Shown here: piece after piece, positions 57,510 to 64,000 of the stretch | Layout of the letters: every line of letters starts with the position of its first letter | Position numbering within the stretch: position 1 is the first letter of the stretch | Notes under the pieces: model-generated | The model's database searches: none | The model's input: the letters and a program-made list of their open reading frames with translations, nothing else | Told to the model about the DNA's origin: nothing | Assembly: GCA_001896885.1 (NCBI GenBank) | Contig: MKRJ01000022.1 | Location: 38,073-102,072, forward strand | Length of the DNA: 64,000 nucleotides | Source of the DNA: Rhizobiales bacterium 65-79 | Lineage (GTDB): Bacteria; Pseudomonadota; Alphaproteobacteria; Rhizobiales; Rhizobiaceae | Direction of reading: 5' to 3' | Translations under genes and position numbers: made by a program

Positions 57510-58529
57510 ATGAATAACAAAGACGACAGCTTAAGCCCTCAAAGCCTCGGCGGCGTGGCGAGGGCGGCCAAGCTTTCCAGTGACGAGCGTCGGGAAATTG
57601 CCAAAAGAGCGGCCAAGGAACGATGGGCGAAGATCAAAGATCCAACTCGTCTTCCTGAGGCCGAGAGCGATGGAATCCTGTGGATCGGCGACCTGCCGCT
57701 TGACGTCTATCGCTTGAGCGATGAGCGGCGGGTGATCAGCAAACGCGCCATGGCGGCAGCCCTCGGGCTGAAGTCCGAAGGTGGCAGTGCCTTCATGCGA
57801 ACAATGTCTCGAAAAGGGGTACGATCCGTTTTCGCCGAAAAACTGGTTGAAAAGATAGAAAACCCCATATTTTTCAAGCCATTAAACGGGGATTTAGCGG
57901 ATGGCTACGATGTCGAGGATTTGATCGAGATTTGTGACGCGCTAATCGAGGCGCGGAATAAGGACAAACTGCATTCGTCGCAGGAGTTCCTCGGCCGGCA
58001 AGCCGAGATAATTGTTAGATCCGCAGCCAAAGTGGGCATCATCGCTCTCGTCGATGAGGCGGTCGGATATGTCGACAAGCGAAAGGATGAATATCGCCGA
58101 CTTTTTGATACATTCGTGCGAGATGAATTTCGACAGTGGGAGCAGGAATTCCCGGCCAGCTTCTTTGATATGATCTACCGGCTCTACGGCCTGAAGCGAC
58201 ATGATCCGGACAGCACGAAACATCCGCAGTTCTTTGGGCATTTTATCCGTCGTTACGTGTACTTCCCGCTCGCACACAGCCGTGGCGCCATCCTTGAAAA
58301 GCTTGATGAACGGAATCCGGTCGTTTACGAAAATGGCGGCCGCCGACACAAGTTCTTCCAATATCTCTCAGACCAAATCGGCATGAACGCCTTCCGACAA
58401 CATCTGTGGAAGACGATAGGTATTGGTGAAGGAGCCAAAGACCGCGCCGCGTTCGAGCGGAGCTTCTACCGCGCCTTTCCGCAGGCGGTTCCGATAAACT
58501 ATCAGTGGGACATGTTCGACGTCGAGTAG
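57510..58529 (+). CDS. P63C-domain phage protein
   Basis: 339 residues from ATG 57510. N-terminus LGGVARAAKLSSDERREIAKRAAKERW, the short basic motif seen at the start of many mobile-element proteins. Centre DGILWIGDLPLDVYRLSDERRVISKRAMAAALG. The C-terminal P63C domain (about 200-300) has RDEFRQWEQEFPASFFDMIYRLYGLK, KHPQFFGHFIRRYVYFPLA, GGRRHKFFQYLSDQIGMNAFRQHLWKTIGI. P63C occurs in phages and plasmids with unknown function. The gene lies outside the late operons near the immunity region and has its own upstream gap. Confidence 0.87.
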   Translation: MNNKDDSLSPQSLGGVARAAKLSSDERREIAKRAAKERWAKIKDPTRLPEAESDGILWIGDLPLDVYRLSDERRVISKRAMAAALGLKSEGGSAFMRTMSRKGVRSVFAEKLVEKIENPIFFKPLNGDLADGYDVEDLIEICDALIEARNKDKLHSSQEFLGRQAEIIVRSAAKVGIIALVDEAVGYVDKRKDEYRRLFDTFVRDEFRQWEQEFPASFFDMIYRLYGLKRHDPDSTKHPQFFGHFIRRYVYFPLAHSRGAILEKLDERNPVVYENGGRRHKFFQYLSDQIGMNAFRQHLWKTIGIGEGAKDRAAFERSFYRAFPQAVPINYQWDMFDVE

Positions 58530-58600
58530 TTTGCTACCCCCAAACCGCTTCCGGCGCCTTCACTCCGGCCGCAGCTGCGCCTCGATAATCTCCCGCGCCG

Positions 58601-58963
58601 CTATTCGCCGTACGCAGGAGTTTTCAGAACCGCTTCGGCGTTGGCTGAGACTTCCCCCGAATTGAGGCCTATCAGGTCGGCAAGCGACAATTTCCCATCG
58701 GCTATGCCGTTCGTCGTTCTCATGCACCAGGCCTTTGCCGCGTTCTCCACCGTCACACCCATGAATTCGGCCGCGCCTATCGGGTTCTCGCCGATACCCT
58801 GCGCTATACACGTATCGATGGCGGATTGACGCTCCGCATCATTCGACCTGAGTGCGGCAGCCATCGCCTGAAAATTTTCCTCATCCGATGATTGCGCCCA
58901 TGCCGTGCCCGCCGCAAGGAGGGTAAGCAGCGCGGCGACCGTAACGAATGACTTCATGTTCAT
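58601..58963 (-). CDS. Small periplasmic protein (moron candidate)
   Basis: 120 residues from ATG 58963 (or 58957). Signal peptide MNMKSFVTVAALLTLLAAGTAWA. Mature helical part SSDEENFQAMAAALRSNDAERQSAIDTCIAQGIGENPIGAAEFMGVTVENAAKAWCMRTTNGIADGKLSLADLIGLNSGEV with two Cys. Lone minus-strand gene facing the P63C gene; probably expressed in the lysogen. No family recognised. Confidence 0.75.
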   Translation of the reverse strand: MNMKSFVTVAALLTLLAAGTAWAQSSDEENFQAMAAALRSNDAERQSAIDTCIAQGIGENPIGAAEFMGVTVENAAKAWCMRTTNGIADGKLSLADLIGLNSGEVSANAEAVLKTPAYGE

Positions 58964-59090
58964 GATGTTTCCCCTCTATCCGCCTTCCCGCACCCTGCGA
59001 CCGGCTTCCGTCAGCCGAAACCAGAACTCCATCACACGCCCTATCCGCCCCGCTCGATCGCCAGTTTTTCCGCCAGGAACACCCGAGCCG

Positions 59091-59321
59091 CTACTGCATT
59101 CGCGCCCGCTTCCCCTTTAAGCTGACCGGCTTCAACTCCTCTGCCGCCGTGTGCATTATTGCAAGCGTTTCAATCCATGCCGCGGCTTTCGGCGGCACTT
59201 CCTCCAATCCGTCGAGCCACGCGTGAACAATCGAGATGTAGCAGCCCAGTGCGCTCGCCAATGTGTCGGGCGTCCAGCGGATCGTAGACAGGCACTTCTC
59301 AAACCGCTTTGGGGTCATCAT
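59091..59321 (-). CDS. Small HTH-like regulator
   Basis: 76 residues: MTPKRFEKCLSTIRWTPDTLASALGCYISIVHAWLDGLEEVPPKAAAWIETLAIMH. The TLASALGCYISIVHAWLDG segment fits a degenerate Cro-type helix-turn-helix found in rhizobial prophages beside the repressor. Same strand as the XRE repressor, 80 bp away, so probably one immunity transcript. Confidence 0.7.
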   Translation of the reverse strand: MMTPKRFEKCLSTIRWTPDTLASALGCYISIVHAWLDGLEEVPPKAAAWIETLAIMHTAAEELKPVSLKGKRARMQ

Positions 59322-59401
59322 CGTCCTCGATCAGTGTCCATGCCTGTTCCGGCCCGGCCGGCATGTTCCGGAGCCGGATCGCGGCGCCGGGTGGGAAGGA
59401 A

Positions 59402-59644
59402 TCATTCCTTCTTCTGCCGAAGCCGGACGCCCGGATGGCCGTGGTTCAGAAACTCGACGCCTGCGGCTTCAAGCGCGCGCATGACTGCGGTGATCTTATC
59501 GAGCCCGCTTGTGAGCATGTTGGCTCCGCGCTTCTCCATCGAACTGATCGTATTGATGTTGACGGCGGCACGCTCAGCAAGCGTTCCCTGGTCCATGTCC
59601 ACAAGGGCGCGCGCGGCGCGAAGCTGGTTACCGGTAGTCAGCAT
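59402..59644 (-). CDS. XRE-family phage repressor
   Basis: 80 residues. LRAARALVDMDQGTLAERAAVNINTISSMEKRG is a textbook HTH_3; the rest (LTSGLDKITAVMRALEAAGVEFLNHGHPGVRLRQKK) is the short dimerising tail seen in small rhizobial XRE proteins. No peptidase domain, so it would not be RecA-cleaved like CI. Divergent from the early operon at 59761 across a 116-bp region with operator-like repeats: the lysogeny switch. Confidence 0.9.
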   Translation of the reverse strand: MLTTGNQLRAARALVDMDQGTLAERAAVNINTISSMEKRGANMLTSGLDKITAVMRALEAAGVEFLNHGHPGVRLRQKKE

Positions 59645-59665
59645 GTTCCACCCTCAATATCTACC

Positions 59666-59743
59666 TAACTAGTAATTTTTCATAGTCTGCTGTTGACCGC
59701 AAGCGCATTCTCTATCATAGTTAACTGGTAACCAAACCTAGTT
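59666..59743. promoter_or_regulatory. Operator cluster between repressor and early operon
   Basis: Three related sites: TAACTAGTAA (59666-59675), TAACTGGTAA (59722-59731) and, inverted, CAACTAGGTT (complement of 59735-59744). The latter two form one imperfect dyad AACTGGT / ACCTAGTT (59723-59743). The region is AT-rich and lies between the divergent starts at 59644 and 59761. Likely binding sites of the XRE protein. Confidence 0.6.
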
Positions 59744-59760
59744 GGCTATGGAGAATAAGG

Positions 59761-60489
59761 ATGCCGAACAACCCCGTTCGGGCAGGCGGCGAAGCTATGC
59801 CCGCAATCAACCGGAGGAAATTATTTATGGGGGCTGGTGCAGGGGCGCTCGCTACCGCAGTCGTTGCCGCTCCGTTGGCAACAGCGGAGGCGGAACCCGA
59901 CACCAGCCTTGTTGAGCTCGAAGTTCTCCTCGCAGCGCACGAGGAGGCGATAACGCAAAACAACCGGAACTGGGAGAAGTCCGACGACCTCGATACTGAA
60001 CGTTCCAGCAAGGTGCGTGTCGGCTACGTTCTGCGGGGCCTGGATGACGACGGCAACGATATCAAGGAACCGATCTTCGCCTATTCGGTGGAGAGCATCC
60101 TAGAGCACTACGAACGGAGCAAGGGGCCAGCGCTTTCAATATGGGGCAGCGCCCCGGATGGCGTGGAGCGCGTTCGAAAGATCAATGAGCGATACGAGGA
60201 GATCACCCGCGAAAAGATTGATGAATTCCTGGCGCTCGAAGCCGAGAAGAAGCGCCGGGAAGACGCCAGCGGCTACACGGCCGCCCTCGCGGCGGCGGAA
60301 GCATCAACTGCGGCCGTTCGTGAGATCGAGGCGCGGATCATGGCATTTGCTCCGCAGTCGCTTGCGGCCGCACGGCGTCTCGCGCAATGGGCGCTCGCCT
60401 CCTCCGAAAGCAACCGGCATTGCTTCGATGGCGCCGATGATCTGCTGACGATGGTCCTGGGCACCTTGGCGAAGGGGGTGCAGTCATGA
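59761..60489 (+). CDS. Tat-exported protein heading the early operon
   Basis: 242 residues; GGAG and AAGG precede ATG 59761. INRRKLFMGAGAGALATAVVAAPLATAEA (about 16-44) is a twin-arginine signal. The mature part is charged and helical (LVELEVLLAAHEEAITQNNRNWEKSDDLD, ERYEEITREKIDEFLALEAEKKRREDASGYTAALAAAEAS). Overlaps the next gene by 4 nt. Why the gene directly under immunity control encodes a periplasmic protein is unclear. Confidence 0.8.
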   Translation: MPNNPVRAGGEAMPAINRRKLFMGAGAGALATAVVAAPLATAEAEPDTSLVELEVLLAAHEEAITQNNRNWEKSDDLDTERSSKVRVGYVLRGLDDDGNDIKEPIFAYSVESILEHYERSKGPALSIWGSAPDGVERVRKINERYEEITREKIDEFLALEAEKKRREDASGYTAALAAAEASTAAVREIEARIMAFAPQSLAAARRLAQWALASSESNRHCFDGADDLLTMVLGTLAKGVQS

Positions 60490-61352
60490 GCCGCAGCTAC
60501 ATCCCCGAGTACGCCTATGGGGCCATCCACGACGACAACGGGCGCTGGACAGGGAAGTACGGCCTTGTGCCCTGGCCGGCGCATCTACGGCCGCAGGAAA
60601 CACCGGATATCGAACTCACGAAAAAGGGCGAGGCCTATGTTGCCGCCGCCCTTGCCGAGGCTGATGGCGTGTTCTTCCTAACGTTGGATCGGAACGACCG
60701 CACGTCGGTCGCCACGACGATCGAACGGCTGATCGACATGCTCGATGCCGTGGACGGCGACGAGAACCTTGAACCGTCACTTGGCGCGCCGGAAAATCAT
60801 CCGGGCGGCTACAAGCATTCGGATGCTGATGGGTGGAAGGCAAAGAACGCCGATGACCGCGAAGAGGCATGCGAGGACGAGGGCGCGCAGTGCGAGGACG
60901 AAGGAGTTGTAACCGGCGACAATGAGCCCGCGCTCGGCACGACCGAGGAAATCGACCAGGTGCGCCGGCTGGAATCTGCGGCGGGCTGGATGTGCGAAGA
61001 CGGCGAGCCATCGCTCGGCTGGGCCGAAAGCCACGGCAGAGGCATTGTCGGATCGCAGAACTGCCTTGATGACCGGGAGCATGAAGACGAATGCGAGCCC
61101 GAATATGACGGAGGCGTTGAAGACTTCGGTTTCGATGCGGAAAACGATTCGCACATACGCGGCGGCGGATCTGTGAGCCAGTACGAAGATGGTTGGCGAC
61201 CGGCTCCGGACGAAGCAACGGCACCGGCCATGGTCGAGAAGGCGCGCCGATTGAAGAACGGAGACGTGGTGCGCGAGATATCCGCTTCGGCCCCGCCAGA
61301 TGCTATCCCGATGCTGAGGGCCAGCGACTTCGACAAGCTGCCATTTGCCTGA
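60486..61352 (+). CDS. Highly acidic phage/Rhizobiales protein
   Basis: 288 residues, start overlapping the Tat gene. FFLTLDRNDRTSVATTIERLIDMLDAVDGDENLEPSLGAPE, EACEDEGAQCEDEGVVTGDNEPALG, DGEPSLGWAE, DDREHEDECEPEYDGG: a repeated EPSLG and CEDEG pattern common in rhizobial prophage proteins of unknown role. The strong acidity would fit DNA mimicry, which is only a guess. Two hairpins follow the stop. Confidence 0.75.
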   Translation: MSRSYIPEYAYGAIHDDNGRWTGKYGLVPWPAHLRPQETPDIELTKKGEAYVAAALAEADGVFFLTLDRNDRTSVATTIERLIDMLDAVDGDENLEPSLGAPENHPGGYKHSDADGWKAKNADDREEACEDEGAQCEDEGVVTGDNEPALGTTEEIDQVRRLESAAGWMCEDGEPSLGWAESHGRGIVGSQNCLDDREHEDECEPEYDGGVEDFGFDAENDSHIRGGGSVSQYEDGWRPAPDEATAPAMVEKARRLKNGDVVREISASAPPDAIPMLRASDFDKLPFA

Positions 61353-61410
61353 AGGTGGAACGATTTCCACCTTCGCCCGTCCCGGTTCGCCGGGGCGGGT
61401 TTTCTCTTTG
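61351..61410 (+). terminator. Double hairpin terminator of early operon
   Basis: First hairpin GAAGGTGGAA-cgat-TTCCACCTTC (61351-61374), beginning in the stop codon. Second CCCG-t-CCCGG-ttcg-CCGGG-g-CGGG (61376-61399) followed by TTTTCTCTTT. Confidence 0.88.
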
Positions 61411-61452
61411 TGGCGTTCTCTCTAGGGGGTACCCTGAAAAGCAAAAGGCACC

Positions 61453-62196
61453 GTGTCCGAGGCCTTGCCTCTCGGCTTCATTCGTCCGCCCTGGTCGGAT
61501 CGCGAAATAGCGCGTCGATGTGCGGTTTCCCACGAACTGGTTCGGGCGATGAGAGAGGAGAGCGATACTGTCAGAACTGACAGTATGAACCGGACCTATC
61601 GAACCGAGCATCTTGGGAATTCCCAAGATAGCGGGGAGCGCACCGTCAACCGCAACGGCACCATCTACACCATGAACAAATCGGCGATCGGCAACGCCGC
61701 GCCGAAGGAAGGCGACGATATGTATGCCGGGACGAAAGAGGAAGAGGATAACGAGGAAGCCTCGCCCGTCGGAATGGCGCGCAACAAGCATCATCTCCCC
61801 GAAGGCCTGACGTTCGATGAGCGCGCCCGTGAGGGTATTGCGCGCTTGGCTATATCTACCCTTGTCCACAATGAGTTCGCAAAAACTGCGAAGCGCTATT
61901 GTGCGACCGGCCGCGACCGGGTAAAGGTAGTTCGCAGAATTTGCGAACTGGACTCACAATGGACTTTTTACAAAGTCAAGCAGCTAGGCTTTCGCTCCTC
62001 GATGAGCGAACATTTCGAGTGTTGGCAGATGAAGGGGCCGTGTTACCGACTGCGGAAACAAAGGATTTTGGGCGCGGCAAGGCTAAGCTCTATAGCCGGA
62101 ATGAGGTACGCATCGCCTCGGTATTGTCTGCGCTTAATCTTCGCGCCGCGAGCTTACGGCCGAAAGTCGGCACATTTCTTCGTGAGGGAAATTTAG
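61453..62196 (+). CDS. HTH protein with uncertain C-terminus
   Basis: Open for 247 residues from GTG 61453. WSDREIARRCAVSHELVRAMREE is a clear HTH, followed by ERTVNRNGTIYTMN and an acidic linker EEEDNEEASP, the build of ParB-like rhizobial prophage proteins. Beyond about residue 168 the frame overlaps the gene at 61959 for 238 bp and looks random, so the true protein may end early through an unseen error or be a truncated relic. Two palindromes lie inside its coding sequence: ATACTGTCAG-aa-CTGACAGTAT (61565-61586) and CTTGGGAATTCCCAAG (61612-61627). Confidence 0.5.
   Translation: MSEALPLGFIRPPWSDREIARRCAVSHELVRAMREESDTVRTDSMNRTYRTEHLGNSQDSGERTVNRNGTIYTMNKSAIGNAAPKEGDDMYAGTKEEEDNEEASPVGMARNKHHLPEGLTFDERAREGIARLAISTLVHNEFAKTAKRYCATGRDRVKVVRRICELDSQWTFYKVKQLGFRSSMSEHFECWQMKGPCYRLRKQRILGAARLSSIAGMRYASPRYCLRLIFAPRAYGRKSAHFFVREI
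61874..61949. promoter_or_regulatory. Twin operators upstream of MerR-like gene
   Basis: Site 1, AGTTCGCA-N5-TGCGAA (61874-61892). Site 2, AGTTCGCA-N5-TGCGAACT (61929-61949), ends 9 bp before the ATG at 61959. Centres are 55 bp apart, about five helical turns, so the bound proteins could lie on the same DNA face. Probably autoregulation by the downstream HTH protein. Confidence 0.65.
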
Positions 62197-62513
62197 AGAA
62201 GCCTAGCCGCTTGGCCTCTAGTGACAGGCCGGTCTACATTATTGTGGAGGATGGTAAAACGACGGGCCGATCAGCGGTCTGGTTTCAGGCCGCCTTCGGC
62301 GAATGGGAACCAAGCTTAGTCCCATTTTTGCGCAAGAAGCCTAAAGACAAACTGATCTCCGTCATGATCGAGGACGAAGCCAAGGGCATTAGCCGGCCAC
62401 TCAATTCGTTCGTAGCAGCCAGTCTTAGCGATGCCCTTTGGTGGGATAAGCTCAACGATGAGGAATTGAAGGCGCGTCTAGACCACTTGATGTCCGAGGG
62501 GTCTTGCAAATGA
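61959..62513 (+). CDS. MerR-like HTH regulator
   Basis: 184 residues from ATG 61959: QAARLSLLDERTFRVLADEGAVLPTAETKDFGRGKAKLYSRNEVRIASVLSALNLRAASLRPKVGTFLREG fits the MerR winged helix (helix, KLYSRNEV wing, dimer helix). Effector part PVYIIVEDGKTTGRSAVWFQAAFGEWEPSLVPFLRKKPKDKLISVMIEDEA. AT-richer than the flanks. Coupled to the AlpA-like gene by a 4-nt overlap, so it may control excision. Confidence 0.75.
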   Translation: MDFLQSQAARLSLLDERTFRVLADEGAVLPTAETKDFGRGKAKLYSRNEVRIASVLSALNLRAASLRPKVGTFLREGNLEKPSRLASSDRPVYIIVEDGKTTGRSAVWFQAAFGEWEPSLVPFLRKKPKDKLISVMIEDEAKGISRPLNSFVAASLSDALWWDKLNDEELKARLDHLMSEGSCK

Positions 62514-62770
62514 AGCGCACCATCCTGGGCGAGCGCCCACCTTCCTACGTCTCCAAGATTACGCTAGCGGCAGAACTCGACGTGAGCGAGTCCACGATTG
62601 ACGAGTATGTCCAGCGTGGCCTTCTGCCGAAACCAATCCGGTTAGGCGGCTCCGTTCGCTGGTGTTGGGCGCAAGTTCAAGCTTCGCTCAATCCCTTGGC
62701 AAGTGCTGGCGGGCTTTCCGAGCAAGATCCTTTCATGGAAGGACTGAAGAATGTCTCGCCAGCGCCGTAG
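62510..62770 (+). CDS. AlpA-like excisionase/regulator
   Basis: 86 residues from ATG 62510. VSKITLAAELDVSESTIDEYVQRGLLPKPIRLGGSVRWCWAQVQASL is the HTH_17/AlpA winged helix used by excisionases. Overlaps the MerR-like gene upstream and the integrase gene downstream (20 bp): a classic xis-int pair. Confidence 0.88.
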   Translation: MKRTILGERPPSYVSKITLAAELDVSESTIDEYVQRGLLPKPIRLGGSVRWCWAQVQASLNPLASAGGLSEQDPFMEGLKNVSPAP

Positions 62771-63833
62771 GGCGGCAATCTCATTGCCCAGGGGCGTGCA
62801 TCGGATCGTCGCCCGCGGCCGCGAATATTTCTATTATCAGACAGGCAGGGGCACAGAGCACGCGGGAGAGCGCATCAAGCTTCCGAACGATCCGCAGTCG
62901 CCCGAGTTCTGGGTTGCCGTCCGGCAGGCGCAAGGCATCGTCGGATCGGTTCCGACCGATACTATAGGCGCCCTCATTGATGCCTACGAGACGGCATGGC
63001 CGGGCCTTCCTCGCAAGCTGGCAGACAGCACAAAGGAACAGTATCGCCGTTCCCTCCGGGTTGTCCGCAAAGCATGGGGCGATCTACAGGCCGATAGCCT
63101 TCGTCCTTCCCATGTGCAGGCGCTAATCGAGAAGATCGGCGCGAAGACGCCAGGGACGGCCAACAACGTGCTTGACGCCATGCGCGCAATGTGCCGGTGG
63201 GCATGCGGGCCGCGTGAATTGCTAGGCCGCGATCCGACACACGGCGTTGTCCATTTCGAGCAAGGCGAGGGGCACAAGCCCTGGTCGCCAGAACAGCTTG
63301 CCTTTGCCGACAAGAACTTCACCGGCATGTTGCGCCGCGCCTACGTGCTCGGCCGCTACACCGGACAGCGCATCAGCGACATAGTGCGGCTGGGCTGGAC
63401 CGACATAGACGAGGGCGGTTTCAACCTTCGCCAGAAGAAAACCGGCGTGCGGCCGTGGTGCCCGATCTTCCCCGAGTTGGAAGCCGAAATGGCGAAGTGG
63501 GAGAAGCGGCCCGGCCCGTTCCTGCTACAGGACAGCGGCAAACCCTTTACCACCAACGGCCTGTGGAAAAAGCTCGACAAGGTGCGGGAAGACAATCCCG
63601 AGTTTGGCGATGCAGTCTGGCACGGCCTGCGCGCCAATGCCGTCATCCGCCTACGGCAGGACGGCTACAGCACCGGGCAGATTTGCGATGCGATCGGAAT
63701 GAGCCCGCAGATGGTCGAGCGGTATAGCCGATACGCCGACCGGAAGAAGGGCGGGCAGGCGATCCTGGTGGACCTGAAAGAACGGAAACAGGACAATACT
63801 GTAAAACGTTGGAAAACTGGAAACCGAAAATGA
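62751..63833 (+). CDS. int: Tyrosine recombinase integrase
   Basis: 360 residues. N-terminal arm-binding part, SAM-like core-binding domain (about 70-165), then the catalytic domain with Arg207 (GRYTGQRISDIVRLGW), Lys in RQKKTGV, His291-x-x-Arg294 (WHGLRANAV) and nucleophile Tyr325 (MVERYSRYAD). Its stop lies 30 bp before the attR core. It should recombine the ssrA 3' end with the phage attP. Confidence 0.95.
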   Translation: MSRQRRRAAISLPRGVHRIVARGREYFYYQTGRGTEHAGERIKLPNDPQSPEFWVAVRQAQGIVGSVPTDTIGALIDAYETAWPGLPRKLADSTKEQYRRSLRVVRKAWGDLQADSLRPSHVQALIEKIGAKTPGTANNVLDAMRAMCRWACGPRELLGRDPTHGVVHFEQGEGHKPWSPEQLAFADKNFTGMLRRAYVLGRYTGQRISDIVRLGWTDIDEGGFNLRQKKTGVRPWCPIFPELEAEMAKWEKRPGPFLLQDSGKPFTTNGLWKKLDKVREDNPEFGDAVWHGLRANAVIRLRQDGYSTGQICDAIGMSPQMVERYSRYADRKKGGQAILVDLKERKQDNTVKRWKTGNRK

Positions 63834-63863
63834 CGGGAAAACAGGTACTTAGCGGGCAAGAAA

Positions 63864-63878
63864 AGAAGTGGAGGCTTC
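63864..63878. other. attR: right attachment core within ssrA 3' end
   Basis: AGAAGTGGAGGCTTC, the second copy of the 15-bp direct repeat. The GGAGGC part (63870-63875) pairs with GCCTCC (63890-63895) as the last hairpin of the tmRNA gene, so the phage-borne copy restores the RNA end after integration. Confidence 0.88.
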
Positions 63879-64000
63879 TGTTGCCAGGTGCCTCCGGACC
63901 CCGCCTAGCAGTGCGAACCGCTAGGGCTTGATTTGAAGCGTTCGCGCTGCATTAAGCAGCGAGACGAGCTTCCGCATAGTTGTCGTTGGCAACTATAAGT
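63865..64000 (-). ncRNA. ssrA: tmRNA (ssrA), alphaproteobacterial permuted type, partial
   Basis: On the minus strand the tag frame at 63990-63952 reads GCC AAC GAC AAC TAT GCG GAA GCT CGT CTC GCT GCT TAA, that is ANDNYAEARLAA, the Rhizobiales trans-translation tag. After the stop come a GC-rich helix region and the final GGAGGC / GCCTCC hairpin with a T-rich tail. The gene runs off the right edge. In alphaproteobacteria tmRNA is a circularly permuted two-piece RNA, and this is the coding piece. Partner SspB is encoded at 22.1-22.6 kb. Confidence 0.95.

Larger units (their letters stand above)
24710..63878. mobile_element. Complete siphovirus-type prophage, about 39.2 kb, in ssrA
   Basis: Bounded by a 15-bp direct repeat, with a tyrosine integrase 30 bp inside the right end. 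It contains replication (24.9-27.3 kb), a regulatory cassette (27.4-30.2), terminase (32.6-34.8), HK97-type head (34.8-38.6), connector (38.6-41.7), long non-contractile tail (41.8-53.5), conversion genes (53.5-55.5), accessory genes (55.5-59), immunity (59-61.4) and integration (62-63.8). All core structural classes are present and open, so it may be inducible. A lysis cassette was not recognised. The size and gene order match HK97-like temperate siphoviruses. Confidence 0.95.

Noticed and set aside
57284..57520. Minus-strand 78-codon frame before the P63C gene
   Set aside because: No RBS, unnatural composition, and it overlaps the start of a well-supported gene.
61959..62196. C-terminal part of the frame starting at 61453
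   Set aside because: It is a different-frame reading of the MerR-like gene; it is kept in the coordinates only because no earlier stop exists.

Overview
The window is high-GC alphaproteobacterial DNA. The host is almost certainly a member of the Hyphomicrobiales (Rhizobiales). The support is an SspB plus DUF4169 plus ribbon-helix-helix cluster, a rhizobial-style AsmA protein, and an ssrA gene at the right edge encoding the tag ANDNYAEARLAA. I cannot name the genus from sequence alone. The window has two parts: host chromosome (1 to about 24.71 kb, plus the ssrA fragment at the far right) and one apparently complete prophage of about 39.2 kb (24,710-63,878).

Host part. From left to right it holds a DUF3606-like small protein, a VOC protein and a conserved hypothetical. 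Next is a GIY-YIG endonuclease gene bracketed by two 193-bp MITE-like repeats, then a UvrD/PcrA helicase carrying an in-frame palindromic-repeat insertion. It continues with an unusual kinase-fold protein, an Old Yellow Enzyme with a clear operator, two small-protein genes in an operon, and a Tat-type dienelactone hydrolase. These are followed by an MFS plus ArsB-like transporter pair, a hotdog thioesterase, a GlcD/Dld-type FAD oxidase behind two long inverted repeats, DUF899, a DUF4396 deletion remnant and a very large AsmA protein. The sspB-DUF4169-RHH operon, a Bcr/CflA-type MFS pump and a small AAA ATPase complete this part.

Prophage. A 15-bp direct repeat (24,710-24,724 and 63,864-63,878) marks attL and attR. 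attR overlaps the last hairpin of ssrA (minus strand), and a tyrosine integrase sits next to it, so the element uses the 3' end of the tmRNA gene as its attachment site. The left arm carries SSB and a TOPRIM/RecA-fold primase-helicase. Next comes a run of seven small genes, every neighbouring pair overlapping by 4 nt, which includes a ParB-like protein and two tandem paralogous coiled-coil plus winged-helix proteins. A tRNA-Arg(TCG), an HNH protein and P27-type terminase genes precede an HK97-type head set (portal, S49 protease, capsid). The head-tail connectors and a long-tailed (siphovirus) tail set follow, including a tail chaperone with a canonical A_AAA_AAC -1 frameshift site, a tape measure with a lysozyme-like domain, a tail hub and a collagen-like fibre. 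A GT4 glycosyltransferase and an Omp25/31-like beta-barrel follow the tail genes and are lysogenic-conversion candidates. The right arm has small accessory genes, a P63C protein, divergent immunity control (XRE repressor, operators, early operon), HTH regulators, an AlpA-like excisionase and the integrase.

Cargo and gaps. Four single minus-strand genes for exported or membrane proteins (31.4, 43.8, 48.7 and 58.6 kb) interrupt the rightward late operons in the manner of morons. I could not identify a conventional endolysin/holin cassette. The regulatory cassette at 27.4-30.2 kb, the GIY-YIG/MITE unit and the repeat insertion in uvrD are the parts that best merit further work.
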